Made by a program: the position numbers and the translations under genes
Notes under the pieces: model-generated
Databases searched by the model: none
Told to the model about the DNA's origin: nothing
Seen by the model: the letters and a program-made list of their open reading frames with translations, nothing else
Origin: Apoda limacodes
Lineage: Eukaryota; Arthropoda; Insecta; Lepidoptera; Limacodidae
DNA: 64,000 nucleotides
Direction: 5' to 3'
NCBI GenBank assembly: GCA_946406115.1
Contig: OX291544.1
Location: 28,661,521-28,725,520 of the forward strand
Shown: in pieces, positions 1 through 10,189 of the stretch
Layout of the letters: each line of letters starts with the position of its first letter
Position numbering within the stretch: the stretch's first letter is position 1

Positions 1-1273
1 ATGGACTGGCATAGTTAACCTTCAGTTTGGGTGTTTACGAAGTGGATTGAGCAAGGATAGTCTAGACAGGGGTTAGGGAGGATGGGTGGGAGTATAGGGA
101 ATCTAGGCTGTAGAAGTTGTATTGTATACAAGTTATAACAAATTTTCAAGTGTTAAGCCATCACGAAACAACGTTTGCCTCGACATTAATTCAATGTATT
201 AATTTGAACTAGCTAACAGTTACTTAGATACAACCTCAATGTGAACAGCTCTCACTCATCATTTGCACCGAGCCGAAGCCTCCCTGATGTGAAAATGAAA
301 TGTGCCGACAATTTATCACCCAGACCCGCCGATCAATGGCCCAGAACCAATTCCGCGCGGGAAAATATTTTAGAAGGCGACCTATTTTTCATCGGTCTTG
401 GAAACCGAAAGTCGCTCGGCTGGATCCATGGAGGGTTGAAAAATGAATCAAAGTTTTTTTCAAATGTTTCGTCATCAAAAAAGAAGTAGACGAAAAGCTA
501 AATTAAAATAAAAATTTTAATGCTATTACGGAATTGTGATTGATGTAAGAGTTATTGTCACATAATAAAAAAAATTTGAAATTATGACCCGAGTTTGTTA
601 AATTATATGAAAACTCAGAGTCACGACGTCCGCGAAAGTTAACCTTCTATTTTGTATCGTCTAAATTAAATAATGTAGACTACACAAGCAAAGCCACAAC
701 ACAAGTTAAATATAAATTATTTATAACGTCAAAGGCTCGTATCCAATCCCTATAAAATTGTTAACAAAATATCAGTAAGCAATCAATAAATTACCATTAA
801 TGTACGACCGTTTACTGATTCAAATATTATAGTCCTTACGAAAAATAAAGCTATAAACGTAGCAATAAATTGATTCTGGTTGGCCATTTTCATGTCTACT
901 TATTAGGTCGAGACGGTAAAAACAGCCTCGTCCAGTTTATTTTCCCAATAAGCTATTGAAGATATAGCCTATACCAAATGAAATAATATGACATTGTATG
1001 ATTCATATATATTATTTAAATACCTGGTGACGTTTATTATTATTTTAATAATTTTGAACATGGAATGGAATGTAAAAGCTTTTCAATTCCATTTTTTAAA
1101 CAATATAGTATATTATTCTATGTTTGTATACTACTCTTAGAATAATATCATATATAGTTTAAAAAATTTCAAAGAGTTTTTTCCCTTTTTAAATGGACAT
1201 TACACACAGTGACATCTGTTCTTAAACTAAGCATAGATTGAAATGTGGACATCAGACAAGGGATACAATAACA

Positions 1274-1276
<3 letters not shown>
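1..1276. other. AT-rich DNA without recognisable gene
   Basis: I see no supported gene. An open frame at 241-489 on the plus strand (82 codons, no ATG) has a plausible amino-acid mix but no domain I recognise, no clear splice signals and no repeat match I can name, so it is not annotated as a gene. The stretch at 300-430 is richer in GC than its surroundings. Confidence 0.4.

Positions 1277-1368
<92 letters not shown>
1277..1368. repeat. (AT)n microsatellite
   Basis: An essentially pure alternating AT/TA tract of about 92 bp with a single phase shift near 1360. Such tracts are prone to slippage and assembly error, so the copy number may not be exact. Confidence 0.97.
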
Positions 1369-1379
1369 CAAATAGGGGT

Positions 1380-2024
1380 GTATATACATAACATAATATA
1401 GATATAGGTGTATACGTAGGGGTGACAGTCCGAGTGTCCTATCGTCAGTAGGTGCCTAGTTGAAGAGGAATTTTACTTTAAGAGTTATCAATACAAAAAT
1501 AAAAAGGGGGATCGGTAAGTAATTAATCAAAATGTTATGTCGTAGTCACTGTGAGGTCGCTGCCAGCCGACATGTAGTACCAAAATCCGGATCCAACCGG
1601 TTCTCCATACTTCCGTTGTTGGTAGCAAAACCGATGCACTTCAGTGACGACACCACTCACACCGATGTCCAACGTATGTCCCCGGGGACAATATGTTCAA
1701 TATAATATAAATCTTCGATCACAGCAGTCCGCAAATAGGTATTCTGCGTTCCGAATCACCGTGGGTATGCGTCTAGCGTCGACCGCGCTTCCGTATAAAC
1801 TAGAAAATTAACACTGCTGAACGTGCGTTCCATGCGAGCCTACACCAAGGTCAAGTCACACGAGTGACGCAACACGCTTATCTTTACCGAACAATAGGGC
1901 TCCACTAAGAAAGTATTTTGGGGTTGAAAATTTGTATAAAAATCCGTCAATTTTAAAGCAAAATGCACGAAAATTAGTATTTGGCCTTAAGGTTAAAAAT
2001 TAAGATTGACGTGTTTCACAGTTT
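1380..2024. other. Unassigned moderately GC-rich DNA
   Basis: No open frame or known repeat covers most of this stretch. It is richer in CpG and GC (for example 1550-1850) than its flanks. It lies just upstream of a Ty3/gypsy pol remnant and could be other retroelement sequence, but I see no LTR termini. Around 1920-1975 there is a short piece (gttgaaaatttgtataaaa, then ccgtcaattttaaagc) resembling the internal units of the Helitron-like element at 34.8-37.3 kb. Confidence 0.35.
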
Positions 2025-2560
2025 TTGAAATATTGTCCCCTAATTCCCAAAACAGAGAATGAAAATTTGTTTGAGAACACCGATATTTTTGTAAGTATAA
2101 CACATATACAAACGCAAGAGTTTACTTTCGAAATAGTGCATAGGGCTGGGTCTCAAATGCAACCCGTGGATGCATTAAGTAAAAATCCAGTAGGTGTTTC
2201 ACGTAATTTTGACGCAAAGGTCATGTGCATAACTAAGTCAGGTTGGTTATTATCCGTTCAAATGCAAGAACCTAAAATTTGCGCCATAAAAGATATCTTA
2301 GAATCAGGTGAGGGCGAGCAAAATAAACAAATATTTCATAGTTACGAATTAATGACTAATAAAGTATATAGGATAACTGAGTTTGGAAGGCGTTGGGTGG
2401 TTCCTAAGCAATGCATCAGGCAGGTGATACGGTCTAATCATGACGATGTCGGACATTTCGTTGTTGACAAGACTGTAGAAACGTTAAAAAATAAGTATTA
2501 GTTTCCACATCTGAAAAAAGCTGTAACAAAACTTTCAACTTTCAAGCAACTTTTCTAAGA
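2025..2560 (+). pseudogene. Ty3/gypsy-type pol remnant (RNase H end + integrase zinc-binding region)
   Basis: A decayed piece of LTR-retrotransposon polyprotein. Residues 33-55 of the open frame read as the C-terminal end of the Ty3/gypsy RNase H domain, with the hallmark HRAGSQMQPVDALSKNP (family pattern: R-x-G ... D-A-L-S-R). After a linker, residues 122-158 (RRWVVPKQ through HDDVGH) match the start of the integrase HHCC zinc-binding domain, with the H-x4-H pair at residues 139 and 144. The frame stops at 2499-2501 (TAG) where the family has a tryptophan in a K-Y-W-F-P motif; the next codons read FPHLKKA, so this is probably a TGG to TAG nonsense change. Reverse transcriptase, protease and most of integrase are absent, and no LTRs were found. 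Clade within Ty3/gypsy is not determined. Confidence 0.85.
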
Positions 2561-3589
2561 ACGTTTTAATAAATCTGAATCAACTTACCAGATATCCAAA
2601 TCAGCAGAATAAACCCAATTAGTTTTTTTAGTACACTAATCGGTAATGTTCCCATTTTTAAACTGGTTAAAAAACTTTAACTATATTTCATTTCTGCCTT
2701 TTTTACATATTGTCCAAATCTTATATATCTACATATTTTATTGTTCATTTTTTAAAATCACTTTAGGTTTAATATTTCAGTAGTAATTGCAAGCAGATAG
2801 AGTTCAGCTTGGTTATTTTCTTTTCCATGATATGTTCATATCTGTAACAAAAAACACTAAGTTAGTGTAAGAAAATCAAATTATGTTCAAAACTTACGGT
2901 TATCTTAAATTGTAGAAGAAATACGTTATGATGAAAATAAAGAAAACATGTCATGTTTTCTGATGACTGTTGTCTTGCATCAGAGACGCCAAGATGTTTT
3001 TTTGCGGGAAATATGACAAATTATCTGTCACATTTTCATTTCGTATAAAAATGGACTTTCAACACATTGCATTATTTTGTTATTCGCAAAAGTTAATGTA
3101 AAAACAATTTGCACAAATATTGTGTGTAGTTGTAACATGACAATGTATATTCAAATATCATTAATTGGCTTAGTAATAGAAATAAGCTTTAATAAAATGA
3201 AATAAACGTCACGTTTTTATGTAGATATCATTACCCGCATTTTCTTTTTGTAATCTTTTAAATATTGTACATTAAATATCTTTTTTAAAAACTAAAAAAG
3301 TGAATAAATACAGCGGTTAACAAACGCATAAATACATATATACAATCTTCGTTTAAATTATCAAATGTTACATGTAATTACAATTTTATAGGAATAAATC
3401 TGATACTTCACAGAAAACAATAGAATTAAGATAACAGCGCCAATTCAAATTTAGAACAAAGAGAAGGAAAACGGAAACCCATTTCTATCAAAACTGTTTC
3501 AAACAATAGGACATTCCTAATAAAAAGCAATATCTGAAACCAAAACTAGTAAATTTTACAAAAGACCAATATGAGAACGCGTTAAGTTG
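2561..3589. other. AT-rich DNA without recognisable gene
   Basis: No supported coding frame or clear repeat. Short open frames are scattered and interrupted. Confidence 0.4.
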
Positions 3590-3672
3590 CGATCTCTCCA
3601 TAAGTAATATTGAAGATGTTCGATAACAGAATCCATGTGTCTTATCAACTATCTCTGTCCTATTGTTTTCTC
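3590..3672 (+). repeat. Dispersed repeat, copy 1 (pairs with 11525-11605)
   Basis: This stretch is recognisably similar to 11525-11605. The shared core runs TTCGATAACAGA, then a variable stretch, TGTCTTATCAAC and GTCCTATTGTTTTC in the same order and spacing. No termini or coding capacity are evident. It is probably part of a longer unnamed interspersed repeat. Confidence 0.7.
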
Positions 3673-3857
3673 AAGATGTTACGTACAGCAGTCCCTTATT
3701 TAATGTTAACAATGGTCGTTATTCGGAAAGGAAATTGTTTTCTTAGGATATCAAAATGTTTTGTTTATTCATTGATAATTCACTAGAATTATAGGCGTAG
3801 CGAATTGTAATGTTTTAAACTTTTTTGATGTAAAATTACCATATTTTCTACATTCAT

Positions 3858-4000
3858 ATTAATATTATAAATGCGACTGTCAGTCTTTCTGTTTGTCTGT
3901 CTATTACCTTTTCACGTTTTAACTGCTGTACCGATTAAGATGATATTTGACATGGAGATAACTTGAGTCCTAGGAAAGGACAAAGGCTACTTGAAAACGT
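3858..4000 (+). mobile_element. Helitron-like 5' fragment
   Basis: Begins attaatattataaatgcgac and continues with a (T/C)(G)TCTGTCTG-type run, 'taccgattaagatgatattt' and 'gagtcctaggaaaggacaaaggctac'. This is the usual order of the 5' half of a very common lepidopteran non-autonomous Helitron-like family. The 3' end with CTAG is not seen nearby, so the copy is probably truncated. Related 5' fragments are at 5690 and, inverted, at 24525-24790. Confidence 0.6.
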
Positions 4001-4504
4001 CAAGTGTGAGTCAGTATTATTTCTATAATTAAAGAGTTGCCTACACGCACACGTCCTTAGCCAATTTTGTATAATAACTGACATAGTGTTAATTTAAACA
4101 TTTAGGTAACAATATTAAAAGTAGACACTTGAAATATGCGTGAGTTAATATTATTTTTTTTCTAAAGAAATTTATTTATTATTACAGGGTCACTTAGAAT
4201 TCTACATTTTATTTTTAATCTTTTCCGTACTTCAGGGGGTACTTTACAGTCAGGCCTGGCTGTTGTCGTCGCTTAGAAACCCATGACATGTAACCTATGA
4301 CACTTTGAATTTAATACATTTCCGATTTTTGTTTAGTAAATGTATAGAATTCCGAGGGTAAGTGTATAGTCAAATTTAAATATTTTACACATTTCTATAT
4401 CCATTTCCTAGGATTTTTTTATAATGACAGATTATATACATTTTCAGTAACATATACACAAGAAAGACTTAATGTTTGCTGAATTCATTGTATGAGATGA
4501 CTTT

Positions 4505-4605
4505 TTTTATTTATTCCGTAGTTTCTATGCCGGCAATGTATAGACGCGCGGCGCCGTGAATGATCGATGACTCAGTAACAGCGCGACGGATAAAAAATAT
4601 AAGTT
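4505..4605 (+). repeat. Dispersed repeat, copy 1 (pairs with 8640-8745)
   Basis: Shares the string GCAAT-TATA-A-CGCGCGGC-CCGTGAATGAT with 8640-8745 in the same orientation. The order of flanking words (a Y-GATG word, then AAAAAATA-AAGTTT) is also conserved. The sequence is non-coding and of unnamed family. Confidence 0.65.
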
Positions 4606-4754
4606 TCTCTTCCTATTTCAGAATTTCCTGTACATTTGCAGAATCATTTCACAATAAAAGTATTATAATGTAGAACACATTATATTTGCAATTTTCCCCT
4701 TATTGGAAAATAAGGCAATATTGGTATTTTACTTGTATTAAAAAGAAATACGTC

Positions 4755-4935
4755 AAGTTTTTAACCAACTTAAAAAAAGGAAGAGGAAACTTTTTGTTAT
4801 TTATGTTCCGCGATTATTTGAAGACGCCTTGACCGATTCGGATATATTTTTTTTTTGTTTGAAAGGGTATATTCGCAGGTGGTCCTTTGGTCATCATTAT
4901 TTTAAGGACTTCTGTAAAGCCTTCAACTTGGCTTA
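4755..4935 (+). repeat. Fragment of a lepidopteran dispersed repeat
   Basis: Contains 'tatgttccgcgattatttga', a 'gaccgattcggatat' word, 'tttgtttgaaagggtatatt', 'cgcaggtggtcctttggtca' and 'tcatcatta', an order I recognise from memory as a common interspersed repeat of moth and butterfly genomes. A shorter piece of the same family (gga ggg ggt tct caa ttc) is near 34635. The open frames on the minus strand here are incidental. Confidence 0.5.
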
Positions 4936-5029
4936 GGTTCGATTTGACAACAGGCTTGACAACATGACTTACAATGCCACTAAAAAATCTGCCACCATAG
5001 CGGTCTCCCACCCAATGCTTAAGTTTGCA

Positions 5030-5185
5030 AATAGTTTCCCATAGAAGAATTTAATCGTGCTACGAGCTTCTGTAAGAACTACAGTTTGGGATTCTTCAAG
5101 AAAGAAGTGATCGCCCAGGTGTTTGCAACACGTCCATAGGCTGCGGTGAACACTTACCATCAGGTGGACCGCAAACTTGTTTAAA
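5030..5185 (+). mobile_element. LINE or SINE 3'-end fragment
   Basis: Ends with 'tccataggctgcggtgaaca', 'cttaccatcaggtgga' and 'ccgcaaacttgttta', a 3'-terminal signature shared by a widespread lepidopteran LINE and its dependents. No reverse-transcriptase sequence accompanies it, so it is a severely 5'-truncated copy. The minus-strand open frame over this region is incidental. Confidence 0.6.
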
Positions 5186-5689
5186 CCATTTTAAACTCTT
5201 ACTAAGAAACTCCCGCCTTTTCATTAAAATTACAATTTAATTTAAAAGACGGTAATTTTTTTTCATAATACCTTAGGATAAGCAACGCTCCGTTGTTATT
5301 CCAGAAATTATTATAGCCAACTTATTTCTGTAAGCTTTTTAGTCTGTCCAATAAAATGGTCGATCAATCCGGATGAAAAACCTTGCCGGTCTAATTTTTG
5401 GGAAGGATCTGCTCCGTCACTTAGTAACGCGGTCTCAAGGGATTGGCCCCAATTTCAAATGGATTTTGATTTGATTTTCTTTCTCTAATGTCTTTTTACA
5501 AGAATATAAGAAAGCTTTTGTTATGTATTTGTAGGTAATTGTTACAGATAAATGTTTATAGGTTTACTTATGTTTATTTATTGGCTTATTGTAGGTAGAT
5601 ATTTAATATTTTAACAGTTAATAAAAGGTACTAACTGAATGCTGGGTACAAAGATGACTTATACGTTTAAGTCATGTTTGGCTAGGTAC

Positions 5690-5830
5690 TTATATTATAA
5701 ATGTGAAAGTATGTCTGGATGGAAGTTTGTTACTTAATAACGCTTTAACTACTGGACGGATCGGGATGAAACTTAGCCCACATATAGGCTAGGTCCTGGA
5801 ATAGGACATAACCTACTTTTAATTCTGGAT
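5690..5830 (+). mobile_element. Helitron-like 5' fragment
   Basis: Starts with tatattataaatgtgaaagt, followed by an 'aactactggacggatcggga' word and 'aggtcctggaataggacata'. This is the same 5' module as at 3858. The 3' terminus at 7338-7341 (CTAG) lies in the same orientation 1.5 kb downstream and could belong to the same element, but the sequence between them contains other repeats. Confidence 0.55.
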
Positions 5831-5889
5831 TATTTTAATTAAGGAGTAATTTATTTATTTATTTATATATAGTAATAAAATTATCTGTC

Positions 5890-7290
5890 AAAATAAATAT
5901 AAAAATTATGGTAATTTTTTACTTCTCTGCAACACAACAATCTTACATGAAAAAAATTGTAATGGAAAGAGAAAAATCCCTTTATACACAGATGCTATTC
6001 AGAAATTGGTGCAAAACGCTAATTTTACCTTTAAAAAAATATTTAACGTAATATTTTACACCATACAAATACACCATTACAGAACGTAAACAAAAGATTT
6101 AGACCAATTCAGACAAACGAATAACAGGAAACCAATTTTTTTTTTTAATTAAAATATTGCCAACCTTAAAAAAAATACTCCCAAAAACTGACGCTAGATT
6201 GAGTTCCTAATATTTTTGTGGTTACCTATTTCAATGCGCGACCGCACAATTTTAGGGATGTGAAATGAGAAGGAGAGAGCATTAATATTTTTAGCTTCCT
6301 GAAGTAATAAATAGTTAATATAAAATACTAATTTAAAATTTGGATTTACAACTTCAGCATTTTTATAGATGTTCATAAAACCATACTGAATAAATACGTC
6401 CAAAACCTGTTAAAGTTAATAACCGTTCGTAAATCAAGTCATAAAAAACACTAATTTTAACGTGTTCCGCTTGGTTTTACGCGCCAGTTTTCAAGTTTAC
6501 AAGTGGGACGCCCTGACTACATTAAATTAGTACAAGTTCTTTCTGGCGCTCGCCGGCCGCTGCCGTGGCACGCTCCGCTCGGCTTCGCGCGCTAACTTTA
6601 ATATGCTCTGCTTCGTTTTAAGCGCCAGTTTTCAAGTTTACAAGTGGGACGCCCTGACTACATTAAATAAGTACAAGTTTGTTCTGTGACTCGCTGACCG
6701 GGCCCATGGCACGCTTCACTCGGCTTTGCACACTTACTTCCATGTTTTACCATAAGCTCTATATCAGGCTGGCAGTAAACTTAACAAGACTCTGTATAAT
6801 AAAACGTAAGTTGTTTTATGTTATTTTCTATTTGATGTAGTACGTTATGTTATTTAATTGTCTTATCGGTTATTTGGGATTTTTTTTTTGATGCTGGTAA
6901 CATTGCAATTAAAAAAAAGTGTTCGTGTTTCCTTTTTCTTGATCCGCTTACAATATTTTAAAAAGTGTAATTACATGGTTTTTAAGTGTAAATTGTGTTT
7001 TTTTCAGCCTATTCTTTAATTTTATCAGTGTGTAAAGGATGATTTGGACAGCTACAAGAAATCTGAACTGCTATAATGCCGAGCAAGTGAATTTTATATG
7101 TTAATTCGACCATTTGGCGGGAAAAAAAATCTGGTAGTAAATATTTTTTTTATCGAAAACTTTTATTTGGCACCGACTTTCATATATCATTTCTATATCA
7201 GGGAGTGCTATTCTATCGAATAAGATTTTTTTCAGATTAAAATGTCGTGTTGCAGAGAAGTAAATATTTACCAAAATTATAAATGCGAAA
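5890..7290. repeat. Possible element bounded by short inverted repeats
   Basis: The stretch at 5913-5943 (TTTTTTACTTCTCTGCAACAC) is an imperfect reverse complement of 7240-7272 (GTGTTGCAGAGAAGTAAA), with similarity extending roughly 50 bp. Between them lie a tandem duplication (6460-6741) and AT-rich DNA without coding capacity. It may be a decayed long-TIR element, or two inverted copies of one short repeat. No TSD was identified. Confidence 0.4.
6460..6741 (+). repeat. 141-bp tandem duplication (two units)
   Basis: Two adjacent direct copies with a period of 141 bp. The segments 6481-6540 and 6622-6681 are nearly identical (gcgccagttttcaagtttac onward), and the 3' half of each unit is GC-rich (GGCACGC-C-CTCGGCTT). 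The right unit is the more diverged in its GC-rich part. Function unknown; no protein is encoded. Confidence 0.9.
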
Positions 7291-7341
7291 AAATTAAGAA
7301 GTACTGAATTTAGGGCGGGCGGAGCCGCTGGCAAAATCTAG
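7255..7341 (+). mobile_element. Helitron-like 3' terminus
   Basis: Reads gaatttagggcgggcggagc, then cgctggcaaaatCTAG with T following. Helitrons end in CTAG (CTRR) a few bases after a short GC-rich hairpin and insert between A and T. Here GCGG-AG-CCGC forms the hairpin and CTAG is at 7338-7341. Related 3' ends are at 14571 (inverted), 24545 (inverted, CTAG lost) and 61694. Confidence 0.65.
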
Positions 7342-7734
7342 TTATCAACAAATTCTTGTAATCCATTTCAATTGAGCCAGGTACTATTTAGTTTTTCATC
7401 CCACTGCTCAGCACCAGTCTTTACAGATGATTAGTTTACTTTCAAGTACTTCACTTACTTATCACATTTGTATAAGAAGCCTACCTACAATTATTTCACT
7501 TTTTCCTTTAATTTTTTATTCTCAACAGAAAGTAAAAGATGATGTATGTCGAAATTTTCGTGTTGACCATACAAGTAGAATGTCATAGAAAACGGTAATA
7601 ATAATCGTATTTCATTATTCTTTAGGGAATAAGCTCTTATTTTTAGAGTTCAGTAACAATAAGGTAAAATCAGAATCTTTAATTTAAGGCATTGACACAC
7701 GTTTCATAAACAGAACGCTTTTCACGCATAATAT

Positions 7735-7857
7735 GAACGACACCGGCGCCAGTGGTGCTAGGTTTACCTAAAATAGGAACGTAGCCGGCGCCGGTGGTGC
7801 TAGGTTTACCTAAAATAGGAACGACTCCAGTGCCAGCGGTGCTACGTTAACCTAAAA
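7735..7857. repeat. 42-bp minisatellite, about 3 units
   Basis: Units start at 7735, 7777 and 7819 with an exact 42-bp period. Units 1 and 2 differ at only a few bases and unit 3 is more diverged. The period is a multiple of three. In one plus-strand frame each unit would encode a 14-residue repeat around P-A-P-V-V-L-G-L-P-K-I-G-T, but the second unit begins with a stop (TAG) at the T/T position and the frame closes in unit 3. It may be a decayed coding repeat or chance. Confidence 0.85.
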
Positions 7858-7869
7858 AAAAAGACAAGT

Positions 7870-8639
7870 TTATTTGATTTATTCTTTTGGAATGATGAGT
7901 TTCATGGGCCGTTTCCAAAAATATGAATGTAAAACGTACCGATATTATCGTTAATTCTTTGTTATATTGTAGTAATCTGGAACACTCGAGGTCGATAAAT
8001 GTTTGTAATTTTTGTGAACAAGTATATTTCCCAACAAATATTTACAAGTAAAAGGGTCTGAAGGCTGTCTTGCCACTAGACCACAAATATAGCTTGAACA
8101 TAATGTCTAACACGATCAAAAGTTATTCAAGACACTATAAGACTCAACTTAAAACAAATATTTAGGAAATATACAGACAAAAATTACAAGAGATATAAAA
8201 AGTTAGATACATAAAAACAAGGTTTCATAGATGTTACAATATTAACTGCTTCCTGACGATTTTATCTTTTTCAGAACTTAGTTTTCCACATGTTAGAGCC
8301 ACTTTATGTTTTATGGCTTACATAATTGAAAAAAAGATCAAAAAAAAGATCAAAACTTCACAGCCCTACCCTTCTATATTTCCGGAGATATTAAAGATTC
8401 ATCAACTAAGTAAGGCTTTATGTTTTTCCAACGACACATTTATCATAGGCAATTCAATAGTTTTGGTTAGGTATTTTCATATGCAAAAAACGATACATAG
8501 AGCAAATAGAAAAACCTAAGAAGATTTTTTCAGTTTAAATATTTTGGCAGTGAATCGTTGAACATGAGACCATTCACGAATGCTGGCGTAACAGAAATTC
8601 AACATTTTTCCGTCATAAAAAATATTTTAAGGAAATTTT
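7870..8639. other. AT-rich DNA without recognisable gene
   Basis: Nothing supported. The open frame 8313-8519 (68 codons, Lys/Ile rich) has no recognisable domain. Confidence 0.4.
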
Positions 8640-8745
8640 ATCGTTTATCCGATAATTTCCGCACAAGCAATATACAAGCGCGCGGCTCCGTGAATGATTG
8701 ATGCCTAAATAACTGATACGAATCTTAAAAAATAAGTTTTCACTT
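8640..8745 (+). repeat. Dispersed repeat, copy 2 (pairs with 4505-4605)
   Basis: Same family and orientation as 4505-4605, sharing the CGCGCGGC-CCGTGAATGAT core. See that entry. Confidence 0.65.
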
Positions 8746-9159
8746 TTATCAGATATGCTGGTTTTTATTAAAAACAAATCTTTTAATTTTGTATTTTCAA
8801 AGTTAATGAAATACTCGCAGCTGTATGAGTCAAAAATTTATGTATGAATAGAAAGATGTATGACATATATATATATACTTAATACAAGTTCCTACATACA
8901 CATAAGTATATAATGGTTTTGTAAATTAAATTGAATGAAATTAAATATAACTAAAGCTGTTAACTACACCATATGTTTCTATGTTGAGCAAGAAGAAAGC
9001 TTATGAACTAAGTTCTTTTTTTTTTGGAGAAATAAATCCAACGTGTTTGTTACAAACGTATCAAAAGTGTTAGATTCCTAATAATATCAACTTTTTACAA
9101 CATTTTAACACTAATTTAAGTATTTACTGTCTGAAGAACTGTGTTAAACCAGTCGTATG

Positions 9160-9222
9160 ACAAATTCAAATTCAAATTCAATATAATTTATTCAGTTTAG
9201 GCTACAATAATTGAGCACTTTG
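9160..9222 (+). repeat. Older repeat, left part (interrupted by a SINE)
   Basis: Begins with tandem attcaaattcaaattc and 'atataatttattcagtttag'. Together with 9500-9600 ('agaagaaccggcaagaaact') it gives the two ends of a common lepidopteran repeat, so the SINE at 9223-9494 appears to have inserted into it. A reverse-oriented relative is at 32670-32770. Confidence 0.5.
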
Positions 9223-9494
9223 GCTTCCCCGCAGCCTAGTTGGTAGTGTGGCCGACTGCCGTGCAGAGGGTGTGGGTTCGATTCCCGCATTGGACAAACA
9301 TTAATGTAATAAAAAAAAATATTTGTGTTTGTCTTGAGTCTGGGTGTATTTATGTATAATATGTATGTATTTAAAAAAAAAAAGTTTTATATATGTATCT
9401 GTAGCCGCTGTCTGGTACCCATAACACAAGCTTTGCTTACTTTGGGGTCAGGTGGCGCTGTATGTAATATCCACAAATATTTATTTATTTATTT
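9223..9494 (+). mobile_element. tRNA-derived SINE (family 2)
   Basis: The head carries an A-box-like TAGTTGGTAGTG (9237-9248) and a B box GGTTCGATTCC (9275-9285), the internal RNA polymerase III promoter of tRNA-derived SINEs. The body has 'ttgtcttgagtctgggtgta', 'ggtacccataacacaagctt' and 'tggcgctgtatg', and it ends in a (TATT)n tail. Those body words recur in diverged copies at 20120, 56700-57440 and 63600, so this is a real interspersed family and not a tRNA gene. It has no coding capacity and depends on a partner LINE. Confidence 0.85.
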
Positions 9495-9499
9495 ATGAA

Positions 9500-9605
9500 T
9501 GTTTACTTATGAATGTCACTACGCCATCGGTTCGTAAGTCTACAGGGCGGGAGACCTTGTACTGAGAAGAACCGGCAAGAAACTTAGCAAGGGCATTTGT
9601 TTTCT
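9500..9605 (+). repeat. Older repeat, right part
   Basis: Contains 'cgtaagtctacagggcggga' and 'gagaagaaccggcaagaaac', the other end of the repeat begun at 9160. Confidence 0.5.
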
Positions 9606-10189
9606 CCCTTTCTCTTACAGCGTCCAATTAAAATATTGGAAAAAGCCCTCCCTATCATAAAAGGACACTTTCCATTACAAACATAAAAAAAAATGAAATA
9701 TAAAGCACAAGCACAACATAAAAAAGTATCTAATATAAACAAAAGACAGTTTATGTATTCCTTCCTCACTAAGAAATAATCAATGTCTTACAGTATTAAT
9801 AAACAAAACAAAAAAGTAAAACTAAATACTAAGAATACAAAGAAGTTTGCAAGAGCAGACCAGCCTCCACAGGCGGCACCCGTTCACGAGTATGACACAT
9901 GAATCAGCCATCGCTTCGCTCAACCATGTTTTAGGGAACGTAACGACCCGACACACACGCCACCACCGCAGAGACACTTTGAGAGAGCATGACACACTGA
10001 AGCGACTCCAATAAAACTTCGATTGTACTAGTTACAATGTGTGTAGTAAAGGAACAAAATATAAGAGGAGAAGATTGGAAGGTTCGTATTGCTTTACTAC
10101 CGAGAAGCAAATAAACTCACTAGTTAATCTTTTATACATCATATAAAAATACAATATAGCCTTACACTAGGTAATAACATAATAAACAA
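9606..10189. other. No recognisable gene
   Basis: AT-rich with a GC-richer patch at 9850-10020 that contains no long frame. Nothing else supported. Confidence 0.35.

Noticed and set aside
241..489. 82-codon open frame, plus strand
   Set aside because: No ATG start, no recognisable domain or splice signals; kept only as a note.
2025..2501. Host-gene interpretation of the 158-codon frame
   Set aside because: RNase H and integrase motifs identify Ty3/gypsy pol; a nonsense codon interrupts the conserved K-Y-W-F-P.
9237..9285. Possible tRNA gene (A and B boxes)
   Set aside because: No cloverleaf; followed by a SINE body that recurs elsewhere, so it is a SINE head.
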